Source: Hyphomicrobiales bacterium (lineage in GTDB: Bacteria > Pseudomonadota > Alphaproteobacteria > Rhizobiales > Beijerinckiaceae). From it: a DNA stretch of 5,660 nt. A program made the position numbers and the translations under genes. Location of the stretch: NCBI GenBank assembly GCA_015655535.1, contig JAATEW010000127.1:1-5660 (forward strand), written 5' to 3'. Positions 5,652 through 5,660 of the stretch are shown here, piece after piece. A model generated the notes under the pieces. The model made no database searches. It was not told the DNA's origin and was given only the letters and a program-made list of their open reading frames with translations. Each line of letters starts with the position of its first letter. Within the stretch, counting starts at the first letter, position 1.

Positions 5652-5660
5652 GAGACTGAC

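Overview
The window looks like chromosomal DNA from a GC-rich alphaproteobacterium, most likely of the order Hyphomicrobiales (Rhizobiales). The evidence is two Omp25/Omp31-type beta-barrel proteins with the 'AADLP' signal-peptide junction and the 'PVVAKY' C-terminal tail common in that order, a RimO sequence that reads like rhizobial RimO, and rhizobial-type palindromic intergenic repeats. Beijerinckiaceae/Methylocystaceae-like relatives seem plausible, but this rests on remembered sequence resemblance only.

Positions 1-2435 (plus strand) form an outer-membrane protein cluster. A 5'-truncated barrel protein of the phenol-degradation 'MetA-pathway transporter' type (1-696) is followed after 54 nt by an Omp25/Omp31-like porin (751-1545). 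After a GC-rich hairpin and a leader of about 100 nt comes a paralogous porin (1692-2435). All three proteins end in the same tail. A textbook rho-independent terminator (2479-2508) closes the cluster.

Positions 2583-3983 (plus strand) encode RimO, the radical-SAM methylthiotransferase for ribosomal protein S12. Downstream lies a 355-nt non-coding interval that is the most unusual part of the window. It holds two copies of a two-hairpin palindromic repeat in inverted orientation, with compensatory base changes in their stems. Directly after the second copy sits a second version of the last 29 codons plus stop of rimO. This version is about 89% identical, and most of its differences are synonymous.

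Positions 4339-5651 (minus strand) carry an NADPH:quinone oxidoreductase gene (qor). A small unrecognised gene of 106 codons starts 17 nt after it, possibly in the same transcript. The small gene is much less GC-rich than qor. rimO and this pair converge on the repeat-rich interval.

The genes do not form one pathway: they are an envelope cluster, a translation-modification enzyme and a redox enzyme. I see no clear new multi-gene system. The best leads are the duplicated rimO tail with its repeat pair, the shared C-terminal tail of the barrel proteins, and the small unidentified gene.
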